This document shows, piece after piece, positions 6,985 through 15,508 of a stretch of DNA of 64,000 nt. The notes under the pieces were generated by a model. The model did no database searches. It had not been told where the DNA came from and saw nothing but the letters and a program-made list of their open reading frames with translations. Every line of letters begins with the position of its first letter. Within the stretch, counting starts at the first letter, position 1. The translations under genes were made by a program, and so were the position numbers. The DNA is from Vreelandella salicampi. Its GTDB lineage: Bacteria > Pseudomonadota > Gammaproteobacteria > Pseudomonadales > Halomonadaceae. Location: assembly GCF_013415105.1 (NCBI RefSeq), contig NZ_JACCDF010000010.1, forward strand, positions 62,001-126,000, read 5' to 3'.

Positions 6985-8112
6985 TCAGCCCGCCATCTGG
7001 AAGCGGAACGTTTCAGCGACCATGCCCGGGCCAAAGGCCATTGCCATGCCTCGCGCTTCGTCGTGATGGTTGTCACGGGTTTGATGCACGCGCAGCATGT
7101 CCTGCAACACAAACATGACGGTTGCCGAGGACATATTGCCATAGTCGTGCAGTATGCGACGTGAACTACTGAGGTCGGCAGGCGCGAGCCCAAGTCCAGC
7201 CTCAACAGCATCAAGCACCGAGCGGCCGCCAGGATGAATTGCCCATAAGTCAAAATCCTTGACCTGCTCGCCGCGCAATATCTTATTGGCTCCGGCTTGT
7301 TCCATATCCTCGCGCAAGGTCTGCTTGATCCGTTGCGGAACCTGACCCGAGAGATGCATGTTGAAACCCTGCTCACCGATATGCCAGGTCATGAGATCGC
7401 AACTGTCGGAAATAATCATCGACAGGAAATCAAGCAAGGCAATGCCTGTAGGCTGCGCCGTTACCAACGCGGCACTGGCTCCGTCAGCAAACAACGTCAG
7501 TGGTAACAGGGCGTTCAGGTCTGAGGATTCTTGCAGGTGCAGCGAACACAATTCCAAATTGATGACCAGGACACGGGCGGCTGGATCCGTATTTACCGCC
7601 TGGTACGCTACTCGCAGGGCGGGCACGGCTGCAGAACAGCCCATAAAACCCACCAAAGTCCGTTGTACGTCAGGCCTTAGACCCAGTTCTGTCGCCAGTT
7701 GCAGGTCTAAGCCCGGTGCTGTAAAGCCAGTACATGACGCCACCACCAGGTGAGTGATGTCATCCAACGCACCCGTTGGAATTTCACGTTCCAGTGCTGC
7801 CACGGCGCGTCTTGCCAAACGCGGGGCCTGCGTTTCGTAGAGTGCCATGCGTGCACGGGTGCCGGGAAAGTTACCGCGTGGGTAGAAGCCGCCCGCATCT
7901 ACTTCCTGCTCCTCTACCTCCTGTTCATCGGCTCGTCCGCCTGCACGCATAAAGGAATAGCGATGGCCAATGCCAGAATGCTCAGTCATGCGGTCGAATA
8001 CCCGACGTGTACGCTGATCGGGGAGCATGGTGCGCAACACTGCATTAATAGGCTGATGAATATCGTGCTCAGGCACTGCTGTGCCGATCCCGTTAATGTG
8101 GGCTGTTGTCAT
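6985..8112 (-). CDS. Type III polyketide synthase (chalcone/stilbene synthase-like)
   Basis: A protein of 375 residues with the full catalytic triad: Cys159 in GFMGCSAAVPAL, His293 in WAIHPGGRSVLDAVE, and Asn326 in DYGNMSSA. These enzymes extend an acyl-CoA starter with malonyl-CoA and cyclise the product to alkylresorcinols, alkylpyrones or phloroglucinols. Product type cannot be read by eye. The protein has a Glu-rich insertion near residues 62-72 (ADEQEVEEQEVD). It is the first gene of a tight three-gene operon (4 and 5 bp gaps). Phenolic lipids of this kind often go to membranes or cysts under stress, which would fit the neighbouring stress genes; that is inference. Confidence 0.93.
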   Translation of the reverse strand: MTTAHINGIGTAVPEHDIHQPINAVLRTMLPDQRTRRVFDRMTEHSGIGHRYSFMRAGGRADEQEVEEQEVDAGGFYPRGNFPGTRARMALYETQAPRLARRAVAALEREIPTGALDDITHLVVASCTGFTAPGLDLQLATELGLRPDVQRTLVGFMGCSAAVPALRVAYQAVNTDPAARVLVINLELCSLHLQESSDLNALLPLTLFADGASAALVTAQPTGIALLDFLSMIISDSCDLMTWHIGEQGFNMHLSGQVPQRIKQTLREDMEQAGANKILRGEQVKDFDLWAIHPGGRSVLDAVEAGLGLAPADLSSSRRILHDYGNMSSATVMFVLQDMLRVHQTRDNHHDEARGMAMAFGPGMVAETFRFQMAG

Positions 8113-8293
8113 GCCATTCTCACCGATTGATCGCTACCGCAGCCCGGCTAAAACTTGAGCTGTACGGGACACTGGCGACGACAAAAATGGTCGTCAGATA
8201 ACGTGAGAATAAACGCAAGCATGAGAGCCGTATGTGCGGTGACAGACAGACGACCGAGATTTTGATGACGGTATTGATTGGCAAGTAGGGTGG

Positions 8294-8716
8294 CTATTTC
8301 ATTCGCTTTATAAGGCGCAAGACCTCATGGTTCTTGGTTTTGGCGTTGGCATAGAGGATCGCTTGCATGAGTAGGTTATCGGCCTCGTCGGTGGCGATAG
8401 GGCTTGGCACCAAAATGGTGATGAGGTCGCACCCACGCTCATCAACATCCACCTCCACCGTGATGGCTGATTGCTGGCTGATGGGCTGACGAATCGCGTC
8501 GCGCAAATCCGTTAGGCTTCGCAGCGTGGTCAACAGCCCAGTGACCACAACGGGGTCCGGTGTATATTCAACGTCAGTAGGCGGCTGATAATCCATTTCT
8601 AATGGGGGGATGCCCCCGTTCATCCGGGTGGCCGCTTCAAGATATACGGCAATGGCGGTGTCGATGGCCTGGATAAACAACTGGCTATCGTCGGCGTTTA
8701 GCGTTATTTGAGTCAT
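8294..8716 (-). CDS. Hypothetical acidic protein
   Basis: A protein of 140 residues using the ATG at 8716. It is soluble, acidic and without a signal peptide. The N-terminus is MTQITLNADDSQLFIQAIDT, the middle is rich in Pro and Thr (PPLEMDYQPPTDVEYTPDP), and the C-terminus is helical and basic (AKTKNHEVLRLIKRMK). I do not recognise a family. It lies between the PKS operon and a decayed esterase gene, both on the same strand, with gaps of 181 and 37 bp. Confidence 0.55.
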   Translation of the reverse strand: MTQITLNADDSQLFIQAIDTAIAVYLEAATRMNGGIPPLEMDYQPPTDVEYTPDPVVVTGLLTTLRSLTDLRDAIRQPISQQSAITVEVDVDERGCDLITILVPSPIATDEADNLLMQAILYANAKTKNHEVLRLIKRMK

Positions 8717-8753
8717 GCGTTGCACCTTTATTAAACTTGTGGTCGTCTGGCAA

Positions 8754-8999
8754 CTACGTAAGGCCCCAGAAATTCGCTATATGGCGGGTCGAAGAAATGC
8801 CGACTTCCAGCATATACTTGCCTTCTTCCCCGCAGTCATAACCCTCAGCCGACTGGGTACTGCCATGCAGAACGACGACGAGCGGTCCATTGTTCGGGAA
8901 GTTTTTCGGGATATAGGTGTCCGATTGCAACGACCCGGGATCAGTGGCGAATCTTTTCAAGTCGGTCAGACGGTCATGGCTATCTAAAGATGTTGGCAT
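8754..8999 (-). pseudogene. Internally deleted paralogue of the esterase at 19032
   Basis: The 81 codons match the first 59 residues of the esterase at 19032-19949 (shared MPTSLDSH, LTDL, TDPGSLQ, and GPLVVVLHGSTQSAE) and then jump to its last 26 residues (GEEGKYMLEVGISSTRHIAN against GEEDKYMLEVGISSTRHIAN). About 220 codons, including the catalytic Ser, Asp and His, are missing, and the frame is kept across the junction. The ribosome site and some 40 bp upstream (AAAGGAGGTCATATGCC) are also shared. The product could be made but cannot be an active hydrolase. It is most likely a decaying duplicate. Confidence 0.88.
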
Positions 9000-9204
9000 A
9001 TGACCTCCTTTACCAGTTTAGTACGGCGCACGATGCTGCCCACAGAGAAAACCGCTGTGAGCCGCATTACTCAAGATAGGCCTTTCCGGAACTTTCGTTG
9101 CTACCATCGCTTCGATTACAGCTGGACAGTATTGTCGAGCTGGTTTTCCACTGCTCACCCATCCCGTCGATAATTTCCATACGTCTGCCAATTCCTCACC
9201 TCTC

Positions 9205-9316
9205 CGTTCGTCAGCGCACAGTCAATGCGTGCTTTAAGGTTCATCCTCAGGTTCAGCAAGGCAAAGGAAATGCCTAAACAGGGATGTTTTGCTATGCGCT
9301 GCATGGGACGCGGCGC
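9205..9316 (+). repeat. Dispersed structured repeat, copy A (upstream of hemerythrin)
   Basis: About 112 bp, clearly alignable with 18748-18862 (same strand) and with the opposite strand of 12681-12766. Shared blocks are CGCACAGTCAATGCGTGCT, GTTCATCCT, and GGAAATGCCTAAACA with GGATGT. Two hairpins can form: AGCGCA/TGCGTGCT at 9213-9233, and AGGCA/TGCCT at 9259-9275 with loop AAGGAAA. The second loop and the following CAGGGATGT both carry GGA. It lies about 125 bp before a 27-codon frame and 250 bp before the hemerythrin gene. Confidence 0.75.
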
Positions 9317-9441
9317 CACCCTTATTTATTAATTTCTCTAGTTCGTGCCGGGCGTTACATGGTCGCATTCGTCAATATTCCATGTTTGCGTTGGCGCACA
9401 GGGCTGGTGCATTTTGGCCTTAATGTTCAGGAGAGTGTTCA

Positions 9442-9525
9442 ATGGATAACACATGTCTGGAAGATTGGTGGCGCGATATGCATGCGATGGAAAAGCACGC
9501 TGAGAAAATGTTGAAGACTGGGTAG
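9442..9525 (+). CDS. Possible 27-residue peptide upstream of hemerythrin
   Basis: An ATG at 9442 has a plausible ribosome site (CAGGAG, 8 bp upstream). It encodes a peptide rich in Trp, His, Met and Lys (LEDWWRDMHAMEKHAEKML). The stop is 42 bp before the hemerythrin start. It lies between repeat copy A and hemerythrin, so it could be a leader peptide or a small stress protein. Only the ribosome site and amphipathic composition support it. Confidence 0.35.
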   Translation: MDNTCLEDWWRDMHAMEKHAEKMLKTG

Positions 9526-9567
9526 AAAATCACCGAACGCAATAATCCGTTAACAGGAGGGTACATC

Positions 9568-10023
9568 ATGAATGCCCTGGAATTGCTCAAGCAGGACCAC
9601 GACAAGGTGCGCGATTTATTGACCCAACTTGTCAATACCACCGAGCAGGCCGAGAAAAAGCGCCCGGAGTTGCTGGCTAAGATCGAAAAAGAACTCCATG
9701 TACATACGCAAATTGAAGAAGAAATATTCTATCCCGCCTTTTTGAAAGCGGCCAAGAAAAAGGAAGACGAAAGGCTCTACCACGAAGCACTAGGCGAGCA
9801 TCGCGCTGTCGAAGAGCAGGTAATGCCTGACCTGAAGCAGGCCGATCCAAGCAGCACGGAGTTTTCCGGTCAGGCCAAAGTCTTGAAGGAACTGGTCGAA
9901 CACCATGCGACCGAGGAAGAAGACGAAATGTTTGAGCACGCCCGCAAGCTGATCTCGGGAGATGAACTTGAAAGGCTTGGCGAACAAATGGAAGAGCGCA
10001 AGGCGCAATTGATGGCAGGGTAA
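9568..10023 (+). CDS. Hemerythrin HHE-domain protein
   Basis: A protein of 151 residues with the metal-binding pattern of hemerythrins: His11 in LLKQDHDKV, HVHTQIEEEIFYP from residue 44, the EHRAVEEQV segment, and LVEHHATEEEDEMFEHAR. These give the His and carboxylate ligands of a di-iron site in a four-helix bundle. Such proteins bind oxygen or NO, store iron, or sense redox state. A strong ribosome site (AACAGGAGGG) precedes the ATG. The gene ends before a strong hairpin terminator at 10045 and appears to be transcribed with its own leader. Confidence 0.92.
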   Translation: MNALELLKQDHDKVRDLLTQLVNTTEQAEKKRPELLAKIEKELHVHTQIEEEIFYPAFLKAAKKKEDERLYHEALGEHRAVEEQVMPDLKQADPSSTEFSGQAKVLKELVEHHATEEEDEMFEHARKLISGDELERLGEQMEERKAQLMAG

Positions 10024-10044
10024 CTTGGCACGGTTCACTTGTTG

Positions 10045-10094
10045 AACGTCAATGAGCGAGCCGGGTTCAAGCCCGGCTCGCTCATTGACGTTTT
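10045..10094 (+). terminator. Strong hairpin terminator after hemerythrin
   Basis: A perfect inverted repeat: arms of 21 bp (10045-10065 and 10072-10092) with a 6-nt loop TTCAAG, followed by a short T run. It is unusually long and GC-rich for a terminator. Confidence 0.85.
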
Positions 10095-10200
10095 ACGCCC
10101 TGCAGTTGCCGCGCTGGCCGATACCGGCGATATTGCTGTGCGCCGCAAATAGAATGCGCCCGCATCCATTGATAGGGCTGATCTCCTTTGCCCAGCTTGG

Positions 10201-11493
10201 ATGTCACTGACTGGGAGACGGAAATCTATGCTGTGGGTAATCGGGATCACTGTGCTGGCCACAGGCCTGACGCTGTTACTGTTACAGAACTTCAAGGCAC
10301 CCGAGAAAGTGCTGGAGCGGAAACTAGAGCATCGTTATGTGGTATCCGAGCCGCAATTTCGGCGCGAAATGTCCGTCTTGCTGGGCCCGACGATCATGCG
10401 CGGCAGTAAAGTGACCGCGCTACAAAACGGCAAGGCGATCTTTCCAGCGATGCTGCAGGCCATTCGTTCGGCTCAGACGTCGATCACTTTCGAGACGTTC
10501 ATTTACTGGTCGGGGCACACTGGTGAAACGTTCACGCAAGCGCTTTGTGAACGGGCCCGAGCAGGCGTTGCGGTTAGGGTCATCATCGATTGGGTCGGCA
10601 GCAATAAGATGGAGCCGTCGCTGCTGAATTCCCTGCAGGCCGCTGGTGTGCAGTTGCATCAATATCGGCCGCTGCAGTGGTACAGCCTCCAGCGCATGAA
10701 CAACCGCACCCATCGCAAACTGCTCGTGATCGATGGACGCATCGGGTTCACCGGCGGGGTAGGCATCGCGGATCAGTGGGCTGGCGACGGAGGCGATCCC
10801 GAGCACTGGCGCGACACTCACTTCCGGATTGACGGGCCCGTCGTCCAGCAGTTGCAAGCGGCTTTCAACGACAATTGGATCAAGATCACTGGCCAAGTGC
10901 TGAACGGCCCGAACTTCTTTCCGGACCTGCAGGAGGAGGGCGAGATGGAGTCGCACGTGTTCGTTGCCTCGCCATCCGGCGGGAGCGAGAGCATGCATTT
11001 GATGTATCTGCTTGCCATCGCAGCGGCCGACGCAACGATCGACCTGGCGGCTTCCTACTTTGTGCCCGACAGGCTGTTAATCGAGGCCTTGATCGCTGCC
11101 CGCCGTCGCGACGTTCGCGTGCGTATCCTATTACCTGGGCCGTATATCGATTCGCTAACGGTAAAGGTTGCCTCCAAGGCCAATTGGGGTGCACTACTGC
11201 ACGCCGGTGTCGAGATCCATGTTTATCAGCCGACCATGCTTCATACGAAGCTACTGGTCATCGATACCGAGTTTGTTTCGGTAGGTTCAACCAACTTCGA
11301 TATTCGCTCGATTCGGCTCAATGACGAAGCGAGTTTGAATGTCTACAGCAACAATTTTGCCACACAAATGACGGCGGTATTCGAGAACGATCTGCGACAG
11401 GCAGAGCCGTATTCCTATGCCCGCTGGAAAAACCGCGGGCTGCGTGAGAAATTTTCGGAAAAGGTTCTGTACCCAATCAGATCGCAACTTTGA
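10201..11493 (+). CDS. Cardiolipin synthase-type phospholipase D family protein
   Basis: A protein of 430 residues. One N-terminal membrane helix (about 10-29) is followed by two HKD motifs: HRKLLVIDGRIGFTGG at 171 and HTKLLVIDTEFVSVGSTN at 348. This is the ClsB-like layout, with one anchor and two PLD domains. Such enzymes join phosphatidylglycerol (or phosphatidylglycerol plus phosphatidylethanolamine) to form cardiolipin, a lipid linked to osmotic adaptation. The ATG at 10228 is an alternative start with a better placed GGA ribosome site. It stands alone behind a terminator. Confidence 0.9.
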   Translation: MSLTGRRKSMLWVIGITVLATGLTLLLLQNFKAPEKVLERKLEHRYVVSEPQFRREMSVLLGPTIMRGSKVTALQNGKAIFPAMLQAIRSAQTSITFETFIYWSGHTGETFTQALCERARAGVAVRVIIDWVGSNKMEPSLLNSLQAAGVQLHQYRPLQWYSLQRMNNRTHRKLLVIDGRIGFTGGVGIADQWAGDGGDPEHWRDTHFRIDGPVVQQLQAAFNDNWIKITGQVLNGPNFFPDLQEEGEMESHVFVASPSGGSESMHLMYLLAIAAADATIDLAASYFVPDRLLIEALIAARRRDVRVRILLPGPYIDSLTVKVASKANWGALLHAGVEIHVYQPTMLHTKLLVIDTEFVSVGSTNFDIRSIRLNDEASLNVYSNNFATQMTAVFENDLRQAEPYSYARWKNRGLREKFSEKVLYPIRSQL

Positions 11494-11573
11494 TGACCAC
11501 ACCGCTTAGCATTCTGCTTTTTTTACTTTCCCAGGGCCCAGGGTTGGTCAGGAGGGTCGATCAGAACAGTTGG

Positions 11574-12509
11574 TCAGCATAGCTCCGGGAAATCGTCATG
11601 CATGGTCAGGGGGGCAGTGTTTTTCCGCGAGCCCAGGAAATCGGGCCGTTCCGACTTGGCGGCATAGGGCTTTTCCAGCAGGTTGTCGACACTGTTGTAG
11701 ACGAAGAACAGATTGGATCTGGGCCAAGGCGACATGTTTAGGTTCGATGCGTGCAGCGTGTTGCCCTCAAACAGCATCAGCGAACCTGCCGGCCCTTTGG
11801 GCGCCTGAATACCGCCGCGATTGGCCATCATAGCGAGTGCTTTCTGGTCCGGAACCCCCAGCCGCTGCGACTTGAGGGATTCTTGCCAGTTGAGGTCCGG
11901 CGTTTCACCCACGCAGGGGATGAAGTAGTGGTGGGAGCCGGGAATCAGCATCAGCGGGCCATTGAACTCGTTGTTGTCAGTGAGCATCAGTGAGGCGCTA
12001 ACCGACCGCATGCGGGGCATGCCATCTTCGCTGTGCCAGGTCTCGAAGTCCGAATGCCAGTAAAACCCACTGCCCTCAAACCCGAGTTTGTCGTTAATTC
12101 GCGATTGATGAATGTAGACCTCACTGCCGAGCAGCTGCCTGACCATGCCCAGGATGCGGGGGTCTCGGGTCAGCCGGCTGAAGTGATCGGAAAGCTCATG
12201 CATGGCGAACACTGAGCGGATGTCGCCGGTGTTGGGGTCCTGGATAACCTGATCTGACGCCAGCATGTCCTTGTCCTGACCCATCTCACGAAGTTCGTCA
12301 AAAAACGGCGCCATTCGTTCCTGATTAAAAAACCCTTCAAACCACAGAAAACCATCCCGCTCATACTGTGATAACGCGACCTCATCCAGCGGCCCATGCC
12401 AACGGTATTCGTTGCCGGAATGAATCACGGGGTCGGTCCGGATAAAGGGAGCGATCCGATCTTCGGACTCTTTTAAACGTGAAGGATAGGCATCGTTGGA
12501 TTGTCTCAT
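11574..12509 (-). CDS. ectD: Ectoine hydroxylase
   Basis: A protein of 311 residues with the EctD signature FYWHSDFETWHSEDGMPRM. It provides the iron ligands His152 and Asp154, with the second His at 253 (NTLHASN). It also has the conserved segments HQSRIN, LTDNNEFNGPLMLIPGSHH and CVGETP. EctD is a 2-oxoglutarate/Fe(II) dioxygenase that converts ectoine to 5-hydroxyectoine in the cytoplasm. The ATG at 12509 has a GGA ribosome site 8 bp upstream. It stands alone, without ectABC, as is common in halomonads. Repeat copy B lies 172 bp upstream in the same orientation and may belong to its leader. Confidence 0.95.
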   Translation of the reverse strand: MRQSNDAYPSRLKESEDRIAPFIRTDPVIHSGNEYRWHGPLDEVALSQYERDGFLWFEGFFNQERMAPFFDELREMGQDKDMLASDQVIQDPNTGDIRSVFAMHELSDHFSRLTRDPRILGMVRQLLGSEVYIHQSRINDKLGFEGSGFYWHSDFETWHSEDGMPRMRSVSASLMLTDNNEFNGPLMLIPGSHHYFIPCVGETPDLNWQESLKSQRLGVPDQKALAMMANRGGIQAPKGPAGSLMLFEGNTLHASNLNMSPWPRSNLFFVYNSVDNLLEKPYAAKSERPDFLGSRKNTAPLTMHDDFPELC

Positions 12510-12680
12510 GGCAAAATCCTTTATCTTGAAATGAATGGATCTAGTGTTCTGGGACAACAACTATGAATCCCGACTACCCCGATCCATCATAGGAATTGAT
12601 AAGTGGCCACAGGTTGTGTTGAAGGGCACATATTCCTTCAGAAACGGCTCGAGCAGGAAGTTTTCGAAGAACCAGATATA

Positions 12681-12766
12681 GCGCAACGTCCTTGTTTAGG
12701 CATTTCCTTTGCTACGCTCAGCCAGAGAATAACCATTTCGGCACGCACTCACTGTGCGTTTTCGCA
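12681..12766 (-). repeat. Dispersed structured repeat, copy B (upstream of ectD)
   Basis: Read on the minus strand it shares ACGCACAGTGAGTGCGTGCC, then TGAGCGTAGCAAAGGAAATG and CCTAAACAAGGACGTTGCGC with copies A and C. A perfect hairpin CGCAC/GTGCG with loop AGTGA lies at 12744-12758. The GGAAA loop element is at 12698-12713, and a second GGA follows in CAAGGACG. It lies 172 bp before the ectD start on the same strand. Confidence 0.72.
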
Positions 12767-12835
12767 CACAGCCCCAACAGAGTATTTCGGCTGGCCGGAA
12801 GAAAAGCTGCCCAATCATCTAGGAGGATTGATCAA

Positions 12836-13060
12836 ATGCCTTACGACAGCAATGCAGAGTTGCCCGACAACGTACGCAACAACCTGCCATCTCACGCTCA
12901 GGAAATTTATCGGAAAGCGTTTAATGCCGCCTGGGAGGAGTACCGCAAGCCGGAAGATCGCCGTGGCGATTCAGATCGGGAAGAAACCGCTCACAAAGTG
13001 GCATGGTCTGCCGTCAAAAAGGAGTATCACAAGGATGGCGAGAAGTGGGTGAGGGATTGA
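12836..13060 (+). CDS. ChaB family protein
   Basis: A small protein of 74 residues with the ChaB-family pattern: LPDNVRNNLPSHAQEIYRKA, FNAAWEEY, and AHKVAWSAVKKEYHKDGEKW. A strong AGGAGG ribosome site at 12821-12826 decides the ATG at 12836. ChaB was named for linkage to the ChaA calcium/proton exchanger. Here too the next gene, on the opposite strand, is a Ca/Na exchanger-family protein. The molecular role of ChaB proteins is poorly known; many are stress-induced. Confidence 0.9.
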   Translation: MPYDSNAELPDNVRNNLPSHAQEIYRKAFNAAWEEYRKPEDRRGDSDREETAHKVAWSAVKKEYHKDGEKWVRD

Positions 13061-13105
13061 GGGATAAATCTTGTTTCGGCAATGACTCGCCGAAGTAGCT
13101 TACCG

Positions 13106-14143
13106 TTAGCGGATTAGCACCAGCACAACGCCAAGTCCATAAATCAGCACAATGGCGACGCTCTCGGTGCCAATCCGAGCAATACCCTGCTCCTGTCGCC
13201 GGATCAGCCCCATCATAAGGGCGCTGGTCATTAACAGCGACAGGGTGATCCAGATAATCGTATCCTCGGTTACCGCGTGGTAGATAGAGCCCTCGCGATA
13301 GGCGATGTCAGATGTTGCAGTAAAGAGCGTATCAAATGCATTTCCACCAATAATGCCCCCAACGGCCAGGGTCAGAGCACCGCGTCGCACGGCAGCCACG
13401 GATGTCACTAGCTCAGGAAGGGAGGTGCTGGTAGCGGTCAGCAATACCCCTACGGCTGTTTGCCCCAAGCCGGTTTGAGCCGCAATGTTGGTTGCGGCGG
13501 GCTCTAAGGTCCAACCTGCCAGCCCCATAACAGACATCAACACCACGAACTCAATCACGAGCCTAGATAGGGCAGGAGTGTCGGCATCATCCTCAGGAAC
13601 ATCGCTGCGGGTCTCTTTGGTCACAGACGGTTTCCACATCGGTGTGTGACGCGCCCCTTTCACCAGGAAGATCCCGTAGACATAAAGCGCGAAGAGAACA
13701 GGCGTTACTGGACTAATGCCCCAGAAAGTGAAATCGGGGAGAGATGGCGCTAAAAGAATGACGGCAAGGAGCGAAATAAGCAGGGCATTCTGCAACAAGT
13801 TCGGTGCGGAGGCGGCGGCATGTTCGAGATTCGCTCTTCTGTAAAACAGGTCCGCTACCGCAAGGAAGAGAGTCTGTACCGCTATTCCCCCCAGTGCGTT
13901 ACTGATGGCTAACTCGGGATGGCCTTTCCACGCGGCGGTAACCGAGAGAACGATACCGGAAAGTGATGTGGCCGCGCCTAAGAGAAGAGCACCGGCTATG
14001 GCCTCGCCGAGCCCTGTTTTGTCTGCGAGCTGGTCCACCACCCGCGTCAGGCGCGTCCCGGCCAGCGCAATCGTGACGGCGCAGGCTGCAAACACACCGA
14101 CACTTTGCAGCAATGACCACTCTTCCGGACTGAAAATAGGCAT
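13106..14143 (-). CDS. Ca2+/cation antiporter (CaCA) family membrane protein
   Basis: A protein of 345 residues with about ten to eleven membrane helices and the two inverted alpha repeats of the family. The first is GEAIAGALLLGAATSLSGIV near residue 45. The second is TATSTSLPELVTSVAAVRRG, followed by GGIIGGNAFDTLF. In the second repeat the key residues (TSLPE and GNAFD) are intact. In the first repeat the acidic residue is replaced (TSLSG), so ion coupling may differ from standard YrbG or ChaA exchangers. A hydrophilic loop at about 170-190 is acidic. It converges with the ChaB-like gene. Confidence 0.85.
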   Translation of the reverse strand: MPIFSPEEWSLLQSVGVFAACAVTIALAGTRLTRVVDQLADKTGLGEAIAGALLLGAATSLSGIVLSVTAAWKGHPELAISNALGGIAVQTLFLAVADLFYRRANLEHAAASAPNLLQNALLISLLAVILLAPSLPDFTFWGISPVTPVLFALYVYGIFLVKGARHTPMWKPSVTKETRSDVPEDDADTPALSRLVIEFVVLMSVMGLAGWTLEPAATNIAAQTGLGQTAVGVLLTATSTSLPELVTSVAAVRRGALTLAVGGIIGGNAFDTLFTATSDIAYREGSIYHAVTEDTIIWITLSLLMTSALMMGLIRRQEQGIARIGTESVAIVLIYGLGVVLVLIR

Positions 14144-14350
14144 CTTCCTCCCATTTCACGCCTTTTGCGGGATATGGTGATTGTAAAGCCATTGTAGTCG
14201 CGCTTCAGTGTCTGCTCCACATCTTAGAAGGTTGCTAGCGCGGCGGGCAGCAATCCAGACACAAATCTGCTTAAATTGTCACAATGCTTGCGGCAATCTA
14301 GGCATGTATGCCCCGGATTACTCGGGCCAACTGCCGCGTTGAGAGGCCTC

Positions 14351-15508
14351 ATGTTGTTAAAACTCCTTCTCTGGACCACCCGTTTGTTGGTGCTCGTCAT
14401 GGCCGTGTTGTGCATACTGCCGTTGATACCCAGCGGTCAGTGGTGGGTCAGGCTATGGGCTTTCCCGCGGCTACAGTTGACTGGAGCACTGATTGTGCCA
14501 GTGCTGCTACTGGGAGTGCACTCGTGGCAAAAGCGACCCCATAAAGAGCACGCCGTATTGATGCTAGTGATCCTCGCGATAGCTGGATGGCACTTAACGC
14601 ACATCTTACCGTTCACGCCTGTTGGGACGACCGAGGTGCCAGCCGCTGAGTTGGACCCCGATGGTGACCAGACGACGTTAAAAGTGCTGACCGCCAATAT
14701 TTCCTACACCAATGACGACTACACCGAGCTATTGGCCATGGTCCGACGCGAGGATCCCGATTTACTGTTGCTGATCGAGGTTGACCGCGCCTGGGCCGAG
14801 GGTATGGCACCGCTGGATGAACATTACGCACACCGGGTAGGGGAGGTTCGCGGTGAAGGTCTCGGGCTTGTCCTGTGGTCACGTTTTCCGCTGCTGGAGC
14901 AAGAGGTCAAACACCTAGTCTCTGATCGTCGGCCTTCGATCTTCGCGACCCTCGACGTGCCGGGAATTGGACCCGTGAGGTTCGTCGGCGCCCACCCGGT
15001 GCCACCTGGGCTGCAGGATAGAATCCTCAGCAACGAGAAGACGGATGACCGTCGAGATAGCCGCGTTCGCGATGCAGAGCTCATGCTCATTGCTCGCCAT
15101 ATTGAAAAAGACCCGGACAACCGCTGGATCATCGCCGGGGACTTCAATGACGTCGCATGGTCTGACACCACTCGGCTTTTCGCCGATTTGGGGGACCTGA
15201 AAGACCCTAGACGTGGGCGGCGTTTACTGAGCACCTATCACGCGGAATACCCATTGTGGCGATACCCCATCGACCATCTGTTCGTCTCTGACGGATTTCA
15301 CCTAATCGACCTCGACCGAGTGAAAGTACAAGGCTCTGACCACTTTGGCATTTCTACCACGCTGACCGAGGCTATAAAGGATCAAGGAAAGCCGGAAGCC
15401 TCAGCGGAAGACGAGCAGGCGGCTGAGGAGATGGTGGAAGAAGGTGACGAAGACGCGACTGAGCACAATGTTAGCTCGTCGGATGAAGGGGAGGCAGAGT
15501 CAAAGTGA
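14351..15508 (+). CDS. Membrane-anchored endonuclease/exonuclease/phosphatase (EEP) family protein
   Basis: A protein of 385 residues. Three N-terminal membrane helices (about 1-25, 35-55, 63-82) precede an EEP domain. Its motifs are LKVLTANISYTNDDY, LLLIEVD, RWIIAGDFNDV, YPIDHLFVSDGF and GSDHFGI, which contain the expected metal and catalytic residues (Asn, Glu, Asp-Asn, Asp-His). Proteins with this layout are predicted metal-dependent phosphodiesterases on the periplasmic side; the substrate is unknown. The C-terminus is a 50-residue acidic tail rich in Glu, Asp and Ser. The ATG at 14351 opens the first helix and has GAGAGG upstream. Confidence 0.85.
   Translation: MLLKLLLWTTRLLVLVMAVLCILPLIPSGQWWVRLWAFPRLQLTGALIVPVLLLGVHSWQKRPHKEHAVLMLVILAIAGWHLTHILPFTPVGTTEVPAAELDPDGDQTTLKVLTANISYTNDDYTELLAMVRREDPDLLLLIEVDRAWAEGMAPLDEHYAHRVGEVRGEGLGLVLWSRFPLLEQEVKHLVSDRRPSIFATLDVPGIGPVRFVGAHPVPPGLQDRILSNEKTDDRRDSRVRDAELMLIARHIEKDPDNRWIIAGDFNDVAWSDTTRLFADLGDLKDPRRGRRLLSTYHAEYPLWRYPIDHLFVSDGFHLIDLDRVKVQGSDHFGISTTLTEAIKDQGKPEASAEDEQAAEEMVEEGDEDATEHNVSSSDEGEAESK

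Noticed and set aside
6981..7376. Upstream extension of the methyltransferase frame across the PKS gene
   Set aside because: It overlaps the PKS coding region in another frame; the ATG at 6980 gives a normal family length.
9070..9180. Minus-strand 36-37-codon frame beginning MEIIDGMG, resembling the IIDGMG segment of the esterase
   Set aside because: The match is only six residues and the rest is unlike the esterase; it could be a leftover of the deleted copy, but evidence is too thin.
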